From Gemmatimonadota bacterium (GTDB lineage Bacteria > Latescibacterota > UBA2968): DNA of 31,619 bases. Location: NCBI GenBank assembly GCA_002714465.1, contig PAXL01000025.1, positions 88,795-120,413 of the forward strand, in the 5' to 3' direction. Below, piece by piece: positions 1 to 9,417 of this stretch. How positions within the stretch are numbered: the stretch's first letter is position 1; each line of letters opens with the position of its first letter. The notes beneath the pieces were generated by a model that had not been told where the DNA came from, searched no databases, and worked only from the letters and a program-made list of their open reading frames with translations. The position numbers and the translations under genes were made by a program.

Positions 1-45
1 GCCGGAATTGTCCGCGCAGTTCAGAACTGTATACTCCCTGACCAT
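1..45 (-). CDS. rplN: 50S ribosomal protein L14, N-terminal fragment
   Basis: Only the first 15 codons are inside the window. They read MVREYTVLNCADNSG, the hallmark start of uL14, a large-subunit protein that binds 23S rRNA near the factor-binding side and contacts L19. An ATG lies at 43-45 and an AGGAG Shine-Dalgarno sits just upstream, after the rpsQ stop. The gene is cut by the window edge, not by a mutation. The position directly after rpsQ is the usual S10/spc order. Confidence 0.9.
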   Translation of the reverse strand, partial: MVREYTVLNCADNSG

Positions 46-63
46 CTATTCTCCTGATCCTGC

Positions 64-330
64 TTAGCGGGCCCGTACGACGACCTCGGCAACGCGCCAG
101 CGCTTTGTCTTGCTGATCGGCCGTGTCTCGACGATCCGCACGGTATCTCCGACGTGAGCGTCGTTCGTTTCATCGTGAGCGGCGAACTTCGTCGACCTCT
201 GCACGACCTTCCCATAGAGAGGATGCGACACCTTCCGAGAAACTCGGACGACGACCGTCTTGTCCGCTTGATCCTTTACCACTTCTCCAACTCGGCTCTT
301 ACGCCGTCCACGCGGTTTGGCTTCCGCCAT
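64..330 (-). CDS. rpsQ: 30S ribosomal protein S17
   Basis: uS17 is an early-assembling 16S rRNA-binding OB-fold protein of the small subunit. The 88-residue product has the family pattern: a basic N-terminus, then [16 protein letters not shown], the [14 protein letters not shown] segment and [20 protein letters not shown] near the C-terminus. A TTG at 333 could add one residue, but the ATG at 330 is better placed, seven bases after AAGGAG. It lies 11 bases downstream of rpmC and upstream of rplN, as in most bacterial S10 operons. Confidence 0.96.
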   Translation of the reverse strand: MAEAKPRGRRKSRVGEVVKDQADKTVVVRVSRKVSHPLYGKVVQRSTKFAAHDETNDAHVGDTVRIVETRPISKTKRWRVAEVVVRAR

Positions 331-341
331 CAATCCTCTCC

Positions 342-557
342 TTAGCCCTGACCGGGCAGGCTTCTAATTCCCAATTCGTGTTCACGCAAAACTGTCTTCA
401 GGCGAGCGATTTCCCGCTTAGCGTCCGGGACGATCAGTGGGTTCTCAAGCTGGTGTGTCGACAACTGAAGCTTGAGGTTCGCCAGCTCCTCTTCACGCTC
501 ATCAAGCTGAGCTCGGATCTCTTCAACGCTGAGTCCTCTGATTTCGGATGCTTTCAC
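342..557 (-). CDS. rpmC: 50S ribosomal protein L29
   Basis: uL29 is a small helical-hairpin protein at the peptide exit tunnel of the large subunit, next to L23, where the signal recognition particle and trigger factor dock. The 71-residue product shows the two-helix pattern: [20 protein letters not shown], then [14 protein letters not shown] and the basic [17 protein letters not shown]. The start codon is GTG at 555-557. It overlaps the rplP stop (GTGA), so translation is probably coupled to L16. Confidence 0.94.
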   Translation of the reverse strand: MKASEIRGLSVEEIRAQLDEREEELANLKLQLSTHQLENPLIVPDAKREIARLKTVLREHELGIRSLPGQG

Positions 558-970
558 GACACCTCGCTTCGCTCTACAAAACGCACCTTCACCGGGAGCT
601 TTCGACTCGCAAGCTTCACGGCGTGAGCAGCCGCCTCTCTGTCGACGCCTTCGATTTCGAACATCATACGACCCGGCTTGATCACGGTTACCCAGTACTC
701 AGGGTTACCTTTACCCTTACCCATCCGAGTTTCGGCCGGCTTGATTGTGATTGGTTTATCGGGAAAAATCCGAATCCAGATCTTTCCACCACGACCGAGC
801 GAACGGGTAATCGCGATACGGGCGGCCTCAATCTGCCGACTCGTGATCCAACCCGGTTCAAGCGCCTGCAGACCATACTCCCCGAAGGAGATCGCGCTAC
901 CCCCCTTCGCCATTCCCCGCATCCGGCCTCGCTGGACCTTGCGCCACTTGACCCTCTTCGGCATCAGCAT
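554..970 (-). CDS. rplP: 50S ribosomal protein L16
   Basis: uL16 helps position A-site tRNA and organises 23S rRNA near the central protuberance. The reading frame is open further upstream to 1108, but that stretch overlaps rpsC and has no L16 character. Family members begin at [11 protein letters not shown], which gives the ATG at 970 and a 138-residue product, the normal size. The start has an AGAGGG-type Shine-Dalgarno and lies 19 bases after the rpsC stop. Conserved segments include [17 protein letters not shown] and the [21 protein letters not shown] core. Confidence 0.94.
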   Translation of the reverse strand: MLMPKRVKWRKVQRGRMRGMAKGGSAISFGEYGLQALEPGWITSRQIEAARIAITRSLGRGGKIWIRIFPDKPITIKPAETRMGKGKGNPEYWVTVIKPGRMMFEIEGVDREAAAHAVKLASRKLPVKVRFVERSEVS

Positions 971-989
971 AACGTAATGACCCTCTTCT

Positions 990-1646
990 CTAGCTTGCGA
1001 GACCCTCTTCCCGCTCGGGAACGACTTCGCCGTGGCAGATCCAAACTTTGACGCCCACCGTACCGGACGTCGTATAGCCTGTGGAGCGGGCATAGTCGAT
1101 GTCGGCACGAAGCGTGTGCAGCGGGACTCGACCGGCGGGCTCCGTCATCTCGCGACGAGCCATCTCTGAGCCTCCCAGACGCCCTGCGCAAATGACCTTG
1201 ATTCCTTCGGCACCCATTCGTAGTGCCGAAGCAACAGCCTTCTTCATCGCGCGTCTGAAGGACACACGCTGCTCGAGCTGGCGGGCGATGTTGTCCGCGA
1301 CCAACTGGGCATTCAGCTCCGGCCGCTTAATCTCCTGGATGTTGATATAGATCTCCTTGCCCGTGATGTGCTTCAACTCGTCACGGAGCTTGTCCACCTC
1401 GGCGCCCTTGCGACCGATCACAATCCCGGGACGGGCCGTGTGGATGGAAATCGTCACACGCTTAGGAGCGCGTTCGATCTCGACTTTTGCCAGACTCGCA
1501 CGCTGCAGACGACTGTTGATATAGCGGCGAAGCATCAGGTCTTCCTGCAGCAGCGCAGGGAAGTCAGCCTTTCCTGCATACCACCGGGACGACCAGTCCT
1601 TCGACACACCGAGTCGGAATCCAATAGGATGGGTCTTCTGCCCCAA
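990..1646 (-). CDS. rpsC: 30S ribosomal protein S3
   Basis: uS3 lies at the mRNA entry channel of the 30S subunit and takes part in mRNA unwinding. The 218-residue product begins [12 protein letters not shown] and contains a type II KH domain with the GxxG loop in [13 protein letters not shown] (about residues 73-85). The C-terminal domain has the usual [22 protein letters not shown]. The start is TTG at 1644-1646, seven bases after a strong AAGGAGG; no ATG exists at the conserved N-terminus, so TTG is required. Confidence 0.95.
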   Translation of the reverse strand: MGQKTHPIGFRLGVSKDWSSRWYAGKADFPALLQEDLMLRRYINSRLQRASLAKVEIERAPKRVTISIHTARPGIVIGRKGAEVDKLRDELKHITGKEIYINIQEIKRPELNAQLVADNIARQLEQRVSFRRAMKKAVASALRMGAEGIKVICAGRLGGSEMARREMTEPAGRVPLHTLRADIDYARSTGYTTSGTVGVKVWICHGEVVPEREEGLAS

Positions 1647-1656
1647 AGGTGCCTCC

Positions 1657-1998
1657 TTAGGCCTCGTCTGACACGACGAGTGTGATGTGGCTCATGCGCT
1701 TCAGTATATGACCGGCCGCGCCACGAGGCATCGGTCTTATGCGCTTGAACGAGATCCCGCCGTCCACAAAGGCCGTCTTCACGTAGAGATCCTCTTCGCG
1801 CGCCGGATTTTCTTCGCGGTTGATGGCGTTCGCGATCGCCGAGCGTAGCGTCCTTTCAACCAGACGCGCCGCTTTCTTCGGAGTAAACTGCAGGATGTTC
1901 AGTGCCTCCTCTACTCCCTTACCACGGACCAGATCGACGACCTGTCGCGATTTCCGAGGGGAGATCTTGGCGTATCTGAGAACGGCCCTTGCTTCCAT
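1657..1998 (-). CDS. rplV: 50S ribosomal protein L22
   Basis: uL22 lines the nascent peptide tunnel with its long beta-hairpin and contacts all six 23S rRNA domains. The 113-residue product shows [26 protein letters not shown] at the start and the tunnel hairpin in [22 protein letters not shown] near the C-terminus. TTG at 2001 immediately precedes the ATG at 1998; I choose ATG because neither has a clear Shine-Dalgarno advantage and the family starts here. The gene lies nine bases after rpsS and ten before rpsC. Confidence 0.94.
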   Translation of the reverse strand: MEARAVLRYAKISPRKSRQVVDLVRGKGVEEALNILQFTPKKAARLVERTLRSAIANAINREENPAREEDLYVKTAFVDGGISFKRIRPMPRGAAGHILKRMSHITLVVSDEA

Positions 1999-2007
1999 CA
2001 ATCGTGC

Positions 2008-2295
2008 CTATTTGAGTGCGGAGGACCGCTCTGTGAGCTGGCCGCCGTGCCCTCGGTAGGTCCGCGTGGGTGCGAATTCACCCAGCTTGTGTCCCACCAT
2101 ATTCTCCGTCACGTAAACGGGGATAAACTTGTTGCCGTTGTGCACGGCAAGTGTATGTCCTACGAAATCCGGGGAGATCGTCGAACGCCTTGCCCAGGTC
2201 TGGATCACGCGCTTCTCGCCAGACTTGTTCATGGCCTCAATCTTCTTGGCCAGGCTGGGCTCGATATAAGGGCCCTTCTTGATTGAGCGGGACAT
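2008..2295 (-). CDS. rpsS: 30S ribosomal protein S19
   Basis: uS19 sits in the head of the small subunit with S13 and contacts tRNA and inter-subunit bridges. The 95-residue product begins [10 protein letters not shown], the classic family start. It carries the conserved [22 protein letters not shown] block and the [18 protein letters not shown] segment. The ATG is at 2293-2295, 19 bases downstream of rplB. Confidence 0.96.
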   Translation of the reverse strand: MSRSIKKGPYIEPSLAKKIEAMNKSGEKRVIQTWARRSTISPDFVGHTLAVHNGNKFIPVYVTENMVGHKLGEFAPTRTYRGHGGQLTERSSALK

Positions 2296-2314
2296 ATCCG
2301 TTCCTTAATGAGCG

Positions 2315-3142
2315 CTACCGCTTGCGACGGTCGCGCACGATAAACTTGGACGACTTGTTCTTCTTCTTCCTAGTCTTGTAGCCGCGCGTCGGCTTACCCC
2401 ACGGGGTGACGGGATGACCGCCTCCAGTCGCGCGGCCCTCACCACCACCGTGTGGGTGATCGATCGGGTTCATTGCGACACCGCGAACCGACGGACGTTT
2501 ACCGAGCCAGCGCGAGCGACCAGCTTTTCCGATCACGATATTCTCGTGATCCGTATTCCCGACCTGGCCGATCGTGGCGAAGCACTCCTTGCGGACCAAC
2601 CGCATCTCACCTGAGGGTAGTCTTAACTGAGCATACTCCCCTTCCTTCGCCATGATCTGGATCATTGCACCTGCCGACCGTCCCATCTGGCCGCCCTTTC
2701 CGGGCTGAAGTTCGACGCAGTGGACACTCGTGCCGTCCGGAATCTGCTCCAGAGGCAGCGCGTTTCCGACCTGGATGTCAGCATCGGGACCAGAAACTAC
2801 CGACAATCCGACCTCCAGACCAATCGGTGCCAAGATGTAGCGTTTCTCACCGTCTGCGTAGTGCAGGAGAGCGATCCGGGCCGACCGATTCGGATCATAC
2901 TCGACCGCGGCGACCTTCGCGGGGATCCCAAACTTGTTCCGCTTGAAGTCGATCCGGCGATAGTGCTTCCGGTGACCACCGCCCCGGTGACGGACAGTGA
3001 TACGGCCTTTGTTATTCCGGCCGTTCGTCCTGCGTTTCCGCTCAAGCAGCGACTTCTCGGGTGTCGACTTGGTGACATCCTCAAAAGTAGAAACCGTCTT
3101 GAAGCGAAGTGACGGTGTTCTTGGTCTGAATGACTTTGCCAT
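2315..3142 (-). CDS. rplB: 50S ribosomal protein L2
   Basis: uL2 is one of the most conserved large-subunit proteins, needed for subunit association and for the peptidyl-transferase region. The 275-residue length is normal. Visible marks are [17 protein letters not shown] near the N-terminus, the RNA-binding OB and SH3-like core, and the C-terminal [14 protein letters not shown] loop. That loop carries the histidine equivalent to E. coli His229. The C-terminal tail is very basic, ending [13 protein letters not shown]. The ATG is at 3140-3142, two bases after the rplW stop. Confidence 0.97.
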   Translation of the reverse strand: MAKSFRPRTPSLRFKTVSTFEDVTKSTPEKSLLERKRRTNGRNNKGRITVRHRGGGHRKHYRRIDFKRNKFGIPAKVAAVEYDPNRSARIALLHYADGEKRYILAPIGLEVGLSVVSGPDADIQVGNALPLEQIPDGTSVHCVELQPGKGGQMGRSAGAMIQIMAKEGEYAQLRLPSGEMRLVRKECFATIGQVGNTDHENIVIGKAGRSRWLGKRPSVRGVAMNPIDHPHGGGEGRATGGGHPVTPWGKPTRGYKTRKKKNKSSKFIVRDRRKR

Positions 3143-3144
3143 TT

Positions 3145-3432
3145 CTAGCTCTCGAAGTAATCGATGCTCTGACCGTCCGCAAGGGTCACGATCGCCTTCT
3201 TCCAGTTGCTTCGACGACCGACGAAACGCCCCATGCGTTTGACCTTACCGTGGACGGATGTCGTGTTCACTTTGACGACATGCACATCGAACATCGACTC
3301 GACTGCGCGTTTCACGTCGATCTTGTTCGCACGCTTGTCGACTTCAAACGAATACTTGCCGACCGACTCCTGCAACTGTGTTGCCTTCTCCGTGATCAGA
3401 GGGCGTCGGATGACTTCTCTCAGGTTCTTCAC
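3145..3432 (-). CDS. rplW: 50S ribosomal protein L23
   Basis: uL23 surrounds the tunnel exit and is the docking point for trigger factor and SRP. The product contains [17 protein letters not shown], the [20 protein letters not shown] fold and the extension loop [19 protein letters not shown]. Two GTG starts are possible. The one at 3444 would add four residues. The one at 3432 overlaps the rplD stop as GTGA and matches where family members begin, so I prefer it (95 residues). Confidence 0.93.
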   Translation of the reverse strand: MKNLREVIRRPLITEKATQLQESVGKYSFEVDKRANKIDVKRAVESMFDVHVVKVNTTSVHGKVKRMGRFVGRRSNWKKAIVTLADGQSIDYFES

Positions 3433-4061
3433 GATGCCCCCCACAGACCTTGAGCGCGCCCGAGGGCACTCTCCGTAAAAACGACGCGATCCGCGTGCAT
3501 CACATCGTAGGTGCAGACCTGCCCGACAGAGAGGACGCTAAGACCGGGAATGTTACGGCAAGACTTCGCGATGTTCCCGTCGTGCTCATCGATAAGCATC
3601 AGAGTTTTGTCACCATCCACCTCCATCGCCTTCATGATCTCGGCGATGGTCTTCGTCTTCGGGACCTCCATTTCAAAATCCTGGAGCACCTTCACACCGT
3701 CTGACGAGGCCTTCAGGGAGAATGCAGAGCGAAGAGCTAAAACTCGAACCTTCTGCGGAACACGCTCCTTGTAGAACCGTGGTTGCGGCCCGTGCGCGAT
3801 ACCGCCACCAACCCGGATCGGTGAACTTGCCTTACCCGCCCGAGCTCGCCCCGTACCCTTCTGACGATACATCTTCCTCTTGGTCAGGAAGACCTCGGCT
3901 CGAGTCTTCGTCGCCGCCGTGCCCTGACGCTTGTTCGTCTGGTGGGCCTTGATTGTCTGGTAGATGGCCCCTTCTGACGGCTCTATCCCGAAGAGCGCGT
4001 CATCCAAGTCCGCCTTGCCGACCGCCTTGCCCTGAACGTCGTATACGTCAACAGTTGCCAT
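3429..4061 (-). CDS. rplD: 50S ribosomal protein L4
   Basis: uL4 sends an extended loop into the peptide tunnel opposite L22; in enteric bacteria it also represses the S10 operon. The open frame extends to 4109 inside rplC, but the family start is [11 protein letters not shown], at the ATG 4059-4061, seven bases after the rplC stop. That gives 210 residues. The tunnel loop is the basic, Gly-rich segment [19 protein letters not shown], followed by [13 protein letters not shown]. No S10-operon leader for L4 regulation can be placed here, because rpsJ follows tuf by only 14 bases. Confidence 0.95.
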   Translation of the reverse strand: MATVDVYDVQGKAVGKADLDDALFGIEPSEGAIYQTIKAHQTNKRQGTAATKTRAEVFLTKRKMYRQKGTGRARAGKASSPIRVGGGIAHGPQPRFYKERVPQKVRVLALRSAFSLKASSDGVKVLQDFEMEVPKTKTIAEIMKAMEVDGDKTLMLIDEHDGNIAKSCRNIPGLSVLSVGQVCTYDVMHADRVVFTESALGRAQGLWGAS

Positions 4062-4068
4062 AGCCAGA

Positions 4069-4692
4069 CTACTTCCGCTTTCTGATAACGACCGTTGACC
4101 CATTTCCACCGGGAACGGCCCCCCTGATCAGCAGGAGGTTCTTCTCTTCATCAATACCGAATACCGTCAGGCCACGGACCGTCACATTACGATCCCCCAT
4201 ATGCCCAGACATCCGAATCCCTTTCATGACCTTCGATGGCGTCGAGCTTTGACCGATCGATCCCGGTGCACGGTGCCGGTCGGACTGACCGTGCGTCTTC
4301 GGCCCACCCTTGAAACCATGTCGCTTCACAGTTCCGGCGAAGCCGCGTCCCTTCGATCGGCCCGACACATCGATAACCTCTCCAGCCTCGAACAACGAAA
4401 CGTTTAAGACATCACCGACGCCCTGCTCCGGATCCCCTTCGACGCGAAACTCTTTTAAGGTCCGCTGAACGGGCACACCGCTCTTCTCGAAGATCCCCAG
4501 TTCGGGCTTGGTCATCCGCCCGGCTTTTACATCTCCAAAGGCCACCTTCAACGCCGTATATCCGTCGGAATCTTCGGTCTTCACCTGGACGACCGGGCAA
4601 GGCCCAGCCTCGACAAGAGTCAGCGGAATGAGTCGTTCGCTCTCGTCGAAGACCTGCGTCATACCGACTTTTTTACCGATCAATCCAAGCAC
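4069..4692 (-). CDS. rplC: 50S ribosomal protein L3
   Basis: uL3 initiates large-subunit assembly and reaches the peptidyl-transferase centre. The 207-residue product begins [14 protein letters not shown] and contains the long loop [20 protein letters not shown]. The following [12 protein letters not shown] has the glutamine that corresponds to E. coli Gln150, the target of the PrmB methyltransferase. The start codon is GTG at 4690-4692, three bases after the rpsJ stop; there is no ATG at the conserved N-terminus. Confidence 0.95.
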   Translation of the reverse strand: MLGLIGKKVGMTQVFDESERLIPLTLVEAGPCPVVQVKTEDSDGYTALKVAFGDVKAGRMTKPELGIFEKSGVPVQRTLKEFRVEGDPEQGVGDVLNVSLFEAGEVIDVSGRSKGRGFAGTVKRHGFKGGPKTHGQSDRHRAPGSIGQSSTPSKVMKGIRMSGHMGDRNVTVRGLTVFGIDEEKNLLLIRGAVPGGNGSTVVIRKRK

Positions 4693-4695
4693 GAT

Positions 4696-5004
4696 TCAGA
4701 CCTTGATCTCGATGTCGATACCGGCCGGCAGGTCGAGCTTCATCAGCGCGTCCACCGTCTGCGGTGTCGAATTGTGGATGTCGATGAGGCGTTTGTGGAT
4801 CCTCATCTCGAACTGCTCCCGCGACTTCTTGTCGACGTGCGGCGACCGCAACACGGTATACAACGAGCGTTTCGTCGGGAGCGGAATGGGTCCTGAGATC
4901 AGGGCTCCAGTTCGTTTCGCCGTCCGAACGATATCTTCGGCCGAGCGATCGAGTGCCTGATGGTCATAGGCCTTCAGGCGAATGCGGATCTTCTGCGCGG
5001 GCAA
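4696..5004 (-). CDS. rpsJ: 30S ribosomal protein S10
   Basis: uS10 is a small-subunit head protein; with NusB it also forms an antitermination factor. The 102-residue product has [20 protein letters not shown], then [20 protein letters not shown] in the extended loop, and ends [11 protein letters not shown]. The start is TTG at 5002-5004, eight bases after GGAGG. It follows tuf by 14 bases, so the S10 genes are read as a continuation of the str transcript and no separate rpsJ promoter or leader is visible. Confidence 0.96.
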   Translation of the reverse strand: MPAQKIRIRLKAYDHQALDRSAEDIVRTAKRTGALISGPIPLPTKRSLYTVLRSPHVDKKSREQFEMRIHKRLIDIHNSTPQTVDALMKLDLPAGIDIEIKV

Positions 5005-5018
5005 GTTCGGCCTCCGTC

Positions 5019-6212
5019 TTACTCGATGATTTCCGTTACGACGCCGGCACCGATCGTGCGCCCACCCTCGCGGACAGCGAAGCGGAGCTCTTTCTCAATG
5101 GCAATCGGCTGAATCAGTTCGACGTTCATCGTGATGTTGTCGCCTGGCATAACCATCTCAACGCCATCGGGCAGTGCGACGGCACCCGTAACGTCCGTTG
5201 TGCGGAAGTAGAATTGCGGACGATAGCCGGTGAAGAACGGCTTGCTGCGTCCGCCTTCCTTCTCCGTCAGGATGTAAACCTCGCCGACAAACTTGGTGTG
5301 CGGCGTTATCGAACCCGGCTTAGCAATCACCATACCGCGTTCCAGGTCCTCCTTGTCGATGCCGCGGAGCAGGAGGCCGACGTTGTCACCGGCCTGACCT
5401 TGATCGAGCAGCTTGCGGAACATCTCGACGCCCGTCACGACTGACTTCTGCGTCTCCTTCAAACCAATGATCTCGATCTCTTCGTTAATGTTGATGATAC
5501 CGCGTTCGATGCGACCCGTACCGACCGTTCCTCGACCAGTGATCGTAAAGACATCCTCGACCGGCATAAGGAATTCACGGTCAACGTCGCGCTCCGGCAT
5601 CGGCACGTAGCTGTCGACGGCCTCCATCAACTCCCAGATGGCTTTGCACTCTTCCGAATCTGGATCGTCGGACTCTAGGGCTTTCAAACCGGAACCGCGG
5701 ATAATCGGCACCTCGTCGCCATCATATTCGTACTGGCTCAGGAGCTCACGAACTTCGAGCTCGACCAGGTCGAGTAGCTCGGGATCATCGACCATGTCAC
5801 ATTTGTTCATAAAAACAACCATCGACGGGACGTTCACCTGATGCGAAAGCAGGATATGCTCGCGCGTCTGGATCATCGGACCGTCGGCGGCGCTCACGAC
5901 CAGAATAGCACCGTCCATCTGGGCAGCACCCGTGATCATGTTCTTGACATAGTCGGCGTGACCCGGACAGTCGACGTGAGCGTAGTGACGGGCATCCGTC
6001 ATATACTCGACGTGAGAGGTGTTGATCGTGATACCGCGCTCTTTCTCTTCGGGAGCCTTGTCGATATCATCGAAGGGTGTGAAATCGGCGAGGCCTTTGG
6101 CCGCAAGCGTCTTCGTGATCGCAGCCGTGAGCGTCGTCTTGCCGTGGTCGACGTGGCCGATCGTTCCGATGTTCACGTGCGGCTTGTCTCTCTCAAATTT
6201 CTCCTTCGCCAT
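5019..6212 (-). CDS. tuf: Elongation factor Tu
   Basis: EF-Tu is the GTPase that delivers aminoacyl-tRNA to the ribosomal A site. The product has 397 residues, the usual length. The G motifs are intact: GHVDHGKTT (P-loop), RGITI (switch I), DCPGHADY (G3) and NKCD (G4). Domain II ([13 protein letters not shown]) and domain III ([22 protein letters not shown]) are complete. The ATG is preceded by a strong CAGGAGG. It is the only tuf copy in the window; the position next to the tRNA genes and secE, where many bacteria keep a second copy, lacks one. Confidence 0.98.
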   Translation of the reverse strand: MAKEKFERDKPHVNIGTIGHVDHGKTTLTAAITKTLAAKGLADFTPFDDIDKAPEEKERGITINTSHVEYMTDARHYAHVDCPGHADYVKNMITGAAQMDGAILVVSAADGPMIQTREHILLSHQVNVPSMVVFMNKCDMVDDPELLDLVELEVRELLSQYEYDGDEVPIIRGSGLKALESDDPDSEECKAIWELMEAVDSYVPMPERDVDREFLMPVEDVFTITGRGTVGTGRIERGIININEEIEIIGLKETQKSVVTGVEMFRKLLDQGQAGDNVGLLLRGIDKEDLERGMVIAKPGSITPHTKFVGEVYILTEKEGGRSKPFFTGYRPQFYFRTTDVTGAVALPDGVEMVMPGDNITMNVELIQPIAIEKELRFAVREGGRTIGAGVVTEIIE

Positions 6213-6229
6213 CGATGCATCCTCCTGTA

Positions 6230-6255
6230 GAGTAAGGCCTTTTGTTTAGGCACTC
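6230..6255 (-). other. Hairpin in the tuf leader
   Basis: GAGT plus GCCT pair with AGGC plus ACTC across a seven-base loop, with a CTT bulge on one side. The hairpin ends only a few bases before the tuf Shine-Dalgarno. No T-run follows, so it is not a terminator. A role in tuf translation or mRNA processing is only a guess. Confidence 0.35.
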
Positions 6256-6295
6256 ACTGGTCATCTAGTTTCTTCGATTTCTACGCAGTCCCTTA

Positions 6296-6311
6296 GGCGC
6301 CTGTCCGCGCC
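6296..6311 (-). other. Short GC-rich hairpin after the fusA stop
   Basis: GGCGC and GCGCC form a perfect five-base-pair stem with a six-base loop, starting eight bases beyond the fusA stop codon. It lacks a following T-run and so is unlikely to stop transcription. It may protect the 3' end of a processed fusA mRNA. Confidence 0.35.
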
Positions 6312-6319
6312 ATGATCTC

Positions 6320-8368
6320 TTACTTGATGCTGTTCGGAACTTCCAGATACTTCGAAAACTCCATCGAATAAATCGCACGTCCCTGCGTTACCGAACGCAA
6401 CGTCGTAGCATATCCGAACATCTCGCTGAGCGGAACTGTCGACGAGATCACTTGTGCGTCTCCACGGTTCGTCATACCAGCAACCTGACCTCGACGCGAG
6501 TTCAGATCACCAATCACGTCGCCCATATACTCCTCCGGGACCACCACCTCCACGTCCATCACGGGCTCGAGCAGGAAGGCATCAGCCTTCTGCGCTGCAG
6601 CCCGGAAACCCATTGATCCTGCGATCTGGAAGGCCATTTCCGAAGAGTCAACTTCGTGGTAGGAGCCATCTACCAGTTCACAGTAGATATCTTCGAAAGG
6701 ATACCCGGCGAGGACGCCACCCGTCATCGCTTCCTCAACACCGCGACGGACCGAGTTGATATACTCCCCCGGAATCTTTCCACCTACGATCTTGTTCTCG
6801 AATACGAGGCCCGTTCCAGACTCGCCCGGGCCGACATTCATGACCACGTGTCCATACTGACCGCGACCGCCCGACTGACGGACGAACTTGCCTTCAGCCT
6901 CGACCTGCTTCCGAATCGCTTCCTTGTAGGTCACCTGCGGCTTACCGACGCTCGCGGCGACCTTGAATTCGCGCATCAGTCGGTCGACAATGATCTCAAG
7001 GTGCAGTTCTCCCATACCCGAGATGATCGTCTGCCCTGTATCCTCATCGGATGTGACTTGGAAGGTCGGATCCTCCTCAGACAGCTTGCTGAGCGCTGCG
7101 CCCAACGCATCCTGATCCGCCTTCGTCTTCGGCTCGATCGCAACCGAGATCACCGGTTTCGCAAAGTCCATCGACTCCAAGATGACCTGGCCGTCCTCGG
7201 CGCACAGCGTCTCCCCGGTCCCCGTGTCCTTCAATCCGACTACGGCTGCTATATCACCCGGACCGACCTGCTCGATCTCTTCACGCTTGTTCGCGTGCAT
7301 CTGAAGCATCCGGCCGATTCTCTCTCGCTTGCCCTTGTTCGAGTTGAGCGTGTACGAGCCAGCGTGGAGCGTGCCCGAGTAGACGCGAAAGTAGGTTAGA
7401 CGTCCCACGTAGGGATCCGTCATCACCTTGAAGGCCAGCGCCGCAAAAGGCTCGTCATCCCTGGCCGCCCGGGTGATAACCTCGCCATCCTTATCCGTAC
7501 CCTCAACATCGGTGACATCAAGAGGGGACGGCAGATAGTCGCAGATCCCATCGAGCAGACGCTGTACTCCCTTGTTCTTGAAGGCCGATCCGCAGAACAC
7601 CGGCACCGCTGTCACACTGGTCACAGCCTGCCGTAGAGCAGCGATAATCTCCGACTCTTCAATGTCCTCACCCTCGAGGAACTTCTCCATCAGAGTGTCA
7701 TCGAAATCTGAAACCGACTCAAGCAACTTCTCGCGGTAAGTATTAGCCTCGTCCTCGAGGTCACGCGGGATGTCGCTCTCCGTGAACTTGATCCCAAGCG
7801 TATCTTCCTGGTAAGAGACGAGCTTCATCTTTACAAGATCAATCAGCCCGTTGAACATCTCGCCGGCCCCGACAGGAATCTGGACAGGAACGAAGTTCGA
7901 CCCAAGGCGATCGTGCATCATCTCAACGACACGATAGAAATCTGCTCCCGTGCGATCCATTTTGTTTACAAACGCGATCCGGGGCACATTGTATTTATCA
8001 GCCTGACGCCAGACAGTCTCCGACTGCGGCTCGACACCGCCGACGGCACAAAAAACGCCGACAGCACCGTCGAGAACTCGAAGCGACCGTTCGACCTCGG
8101 CAGTAAAGTCGACGTGACCGGGGGTGTCGATGATATTGATACGATGGTCCTTCCACTCACACGTCGTAGCGGCGGACGTAATCGTGATCCCGCGCTCACG
8201 CTCTTGCTGCATCCAGTCCATCGTGGCGGCGCCATCATGTACCTCGCCCATACGATGTACCACACCCGTATAATACAGGATGCGTTCCGTCGTGGTCGTC
8301 TTCCCCGCATCAATGTGCGCCATGATGCCGATGTTCCGCGTCGCGCTGAGTTTCCCCTTGACTGCCAT
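6320..8368 (-). CDS. fusA: Elongation factor G
   Basis: EF-G is the GTPase that drives translocation and, with RRF, ribosome recycling. The product has 682 residues with the start at [20 protein letters not shown]. The frame is open to a TTG at 8401 inside rpsG, but family members start near the chosen ATG, which has a GGAAG Shine-Dalgarno. Motifs seen are [15 protein letters not shown] (P-loop), [11 protein letters not shown] (switch I), DTPGHVDF (G3), [10 protein letters not shown] (G4) and the domain IV segment [12 protein letters not shown], followed by a normal domain V. It lies between rpsG and tuf in the standard str operon order. Confidence 0.97.
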   Translation of the reverse strand: MAVKGKLSATRNIGIMAHIDAGKTTTTERILYYTGVVHRMGEVHDGAATMDWMQQERERGITITSAATTCEWKDHRINIIDTPGHVDFTAEVERSLRVLDGAVGVFCAVGGVEPQSETVWRQADKYNVPRIAFVNKMDRTGADFYRVVEMMHDRLGSNFVPVQIPVGAGEMFNGLIDLVKMKLVSYQEDTLGIKFTESDIPRDLEDEANTYREKLLESVSDFDDTLMEKFLEGEDIEESEIIAALRQAVTSVTAVPVFCGSAFKNKGVQRLLDGICDYLPSPLDVTDVEGTDKDGEVITRAARDDEPFAALAFKVMTDPYVGRLTYFRVYSGTLHAGSYTLNSNKGKRERIGRMLQMHANKREEIEQVGPGDIAAVVGLKDTGTGETLCAEDGQVILESMDFAKPVISVAIEPKTKADQDALGAALSKLSEEDPTFQVTSDEDTGQTIISGMGELHLEIIVDRLMREFKVAASVGKPQVTYKEAIRKQVEAEGKFVRQSGGRGQYGHVVMNVGPGESGTGLVFENKIVGGKIPGEYINSVRRGVEEAMTGGVLAGYPFEDIYCELVDGSYHEVDSSEMAFQIAGSMGFRAAAQKADAFLLEPVMDVEVVVPEEYMGDVIGDLNSRRGQVAGMTNRGDAQVISSTVPLSEMFGYATTLRSVTQGRAIYSMEFSKYLEVPNSIK

Positions 8369-8394
8369 CTTATCTTCCCGCGTCCCTTGCGTCT

Positions 8395-8865
8395 CTACCA
8401 ACGGTAGTGCGCAAAAGCCCGGTTGGCTTCCGCCATCCGGTGCGTTTCCTCCCTGCGTTGAATCGCGCGACCCTGTCCCGTTGATGCGTCCATCAGTTCA
8501 CCGGCCAGCTTTGCAGCCATTGTCTTCTCACCCCGTTGCTTGGCAAAACTGATGATCCAGCGCATCGAAAGCGCCAGACGCTCATTGTGCCGGACCTCCA
8601 CGGGGATCTGGTAGGTCTGACCACCGACTCGGCGGGATCGCACATGAACCATGGGTTTCACGTTGTCGATCGCCTTCTCGAACACCTCCAGCCCCTCATT
8701 CCCTGTACGTTCCTTGATCGTATCGAGGGCCGAGTAGAAGATCCGTTCACCCGTGCTCTTCTTCCCCTGCCGGAATAAACAGTTGACGAAGTTGGTCACC
8801 AGAAGGCTGTTGTGCTTGGGATCCGGGTTGAGTCCCTGTTTTCCGCCACGACGCTTGCGAGCCAT
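8395..8865 (-). CDS. rpsG: 30S ribosomal protein S7
   Basis: uS7 nucleates assembly of the 30S head by binding the 3' major domain of 16S rRNA, and in E. coli it represses its own operon. The 156-residue product begins [10 protein letters not shown] and has [21 protein letters not shown], the [24 protein letters not shown] core and the C-terminal helix [11 protein letters not shown]. The ATG is at 8863-8865 with GAGGAC upstream. The 93-base gap to rpsL contains a strong hairpin, listed separately. Confidence 0.97.
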   Translation of the reverse strand: MARKRRGGKQGLNPDPKHNSLLVTNFVNCLFRQGKKSTGERIFYSALDTIKERTGNEGLEVFEKAIDNVKPMVHVRSRRVGGQTYQIPVEVRHNERLALSMRWIISFAKQRGEKTMAAKLAGELMDASTGQGRAIQRREETHRMAEANRAFAHYRW

Positions 8866-8879
8866 ATTGTCCTCATACT

Positions 8880-8918
8880 AAGGGGGACCTCGTGCGAGAA
8901 TCCCGCAGTGTCCCCCTT
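8880..8918 (-). promoter_or_regulatory. rpsL-rpsG intercistronic hairpin
   Basis: A nine-base-pair perfect stem (AAGGGGGAC with GTCCCCCTT) encloses a second small stem, TGCG with CGCA. It sits between rpsL and rpsG, about 14 bases before the rpsG start. There is no T-run after it. In E. coli the S7 protein binds the rpsL-rpsG intercistronic RNA to repress translation, so a comparable S7-responsive element is possible here. Stem and position are seen in the sequence; the function is inference. Confidence 0.5.
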
Positions 8919-8958
8919 ATTGATCCTGTTTTTGCTTAACCTGCGTAAGTTGTGCAGG

Positions 8959-9330
8959 CTACTTCGGCGATTTGGTACCGTATTTCGAGCGGCCCTGCCT
9001 ACGGTCGGAAACCCCCGTGGTATCGAGCACACCGCGTACGATGTGGTAACGAACCGACGGAAGATCCTTCACACGACCGCCACGAATCAAGACAACTGAG
9101 TGCTCCTGCAGGTTGTGACCCTCACCCGGGATGTAGGCCGTCACTTCCATCCCGTTCGTTAAACGAACGCGTGCGACCTTCCGGAGCGCAGAATTCGGCT
9201 TCTTCGGCGTCGTAGTGTAGACGCGCGTGCAGACACCGCGTTTCTGTGGGCATCCCTTGAGTGCGGGAGCGGTAGAGCGCTTGGGCTTAAGCCTGCGCCC
9301 TTTTCTTACCAGTTGATTGATTGTGGGCAC
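8959..9330 (-). CDS. rpsL: 30S ribosomal protein S12
   Basis: uS12 lies at the decoding centre and is the classic target of streptomycin-resistance mutations. The product has 123 residues with the start at GTG 9328-9330, giving [12 protein letters not shown]; a TTG one codon earlier is too close to AAGGAG. The family signature [12 protein letters not shown] is intact, including the lysine of E. coli position 42. The second decoding loop reads [13 protein letters not shown]: Lys87 is kept, but the glycine usual after LP is a serine (codon 9055-9057). It is the first gene after the rpsL promoter. Confidence 0.97.
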   Translation of the reverse strand: MPTINQLVRKGRRLKPKRSTAPALKGCPQKRGVCTRVYTTTPKKPNSALRKVARVRLTNGMEVTAYIPGEGHNLQEHSVVLIRGGRVKDLPSVRYHIVRGVLDTTGVSDRRQGRSKYGTKSPK

Positions 9331-9366
9331 CAACTATCTCCTTAGGATTTCTTATGGGAGACTTCC

Positions 9367-9395
9367 AATATATAAGTTCGATTCTCCGCTGTCAA
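9367..9395 (-). promoter_or_regulatory. sigma70-like promoter before rpsL
   Basis: On the minus strand TTGACA (9390-9395) is followed after 17 bases by TATATT (9367-9372), a near-perfect housekeeping promoter. It lies in the 87-base rpoC-rpsL gap, with the predicted start near 9360 and the rpsL Shine-Dalgarno just downstream. It should drive rpsL, rpsG, fusA, tuf and the S10 genes. No convincing terminator follows rpoC, so read-through from rpoBC is also likely. Confidence 0.8.
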
Positions 9396-9417
9396 GCTTT
9401 TCACTCCTGAACTCACC

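Noticed and set aside
6656..7399. A 247-codon plus-strand frame opposite fusA
   Set aside because: Antisense shadow of a highly conserved gene; the protein has no recognisable pattern.
9396..9417. Terminator after rpoC
   Set aside because: Only a four-base-pair stem (TTCA/TGAA) without a T-run can be drawn.
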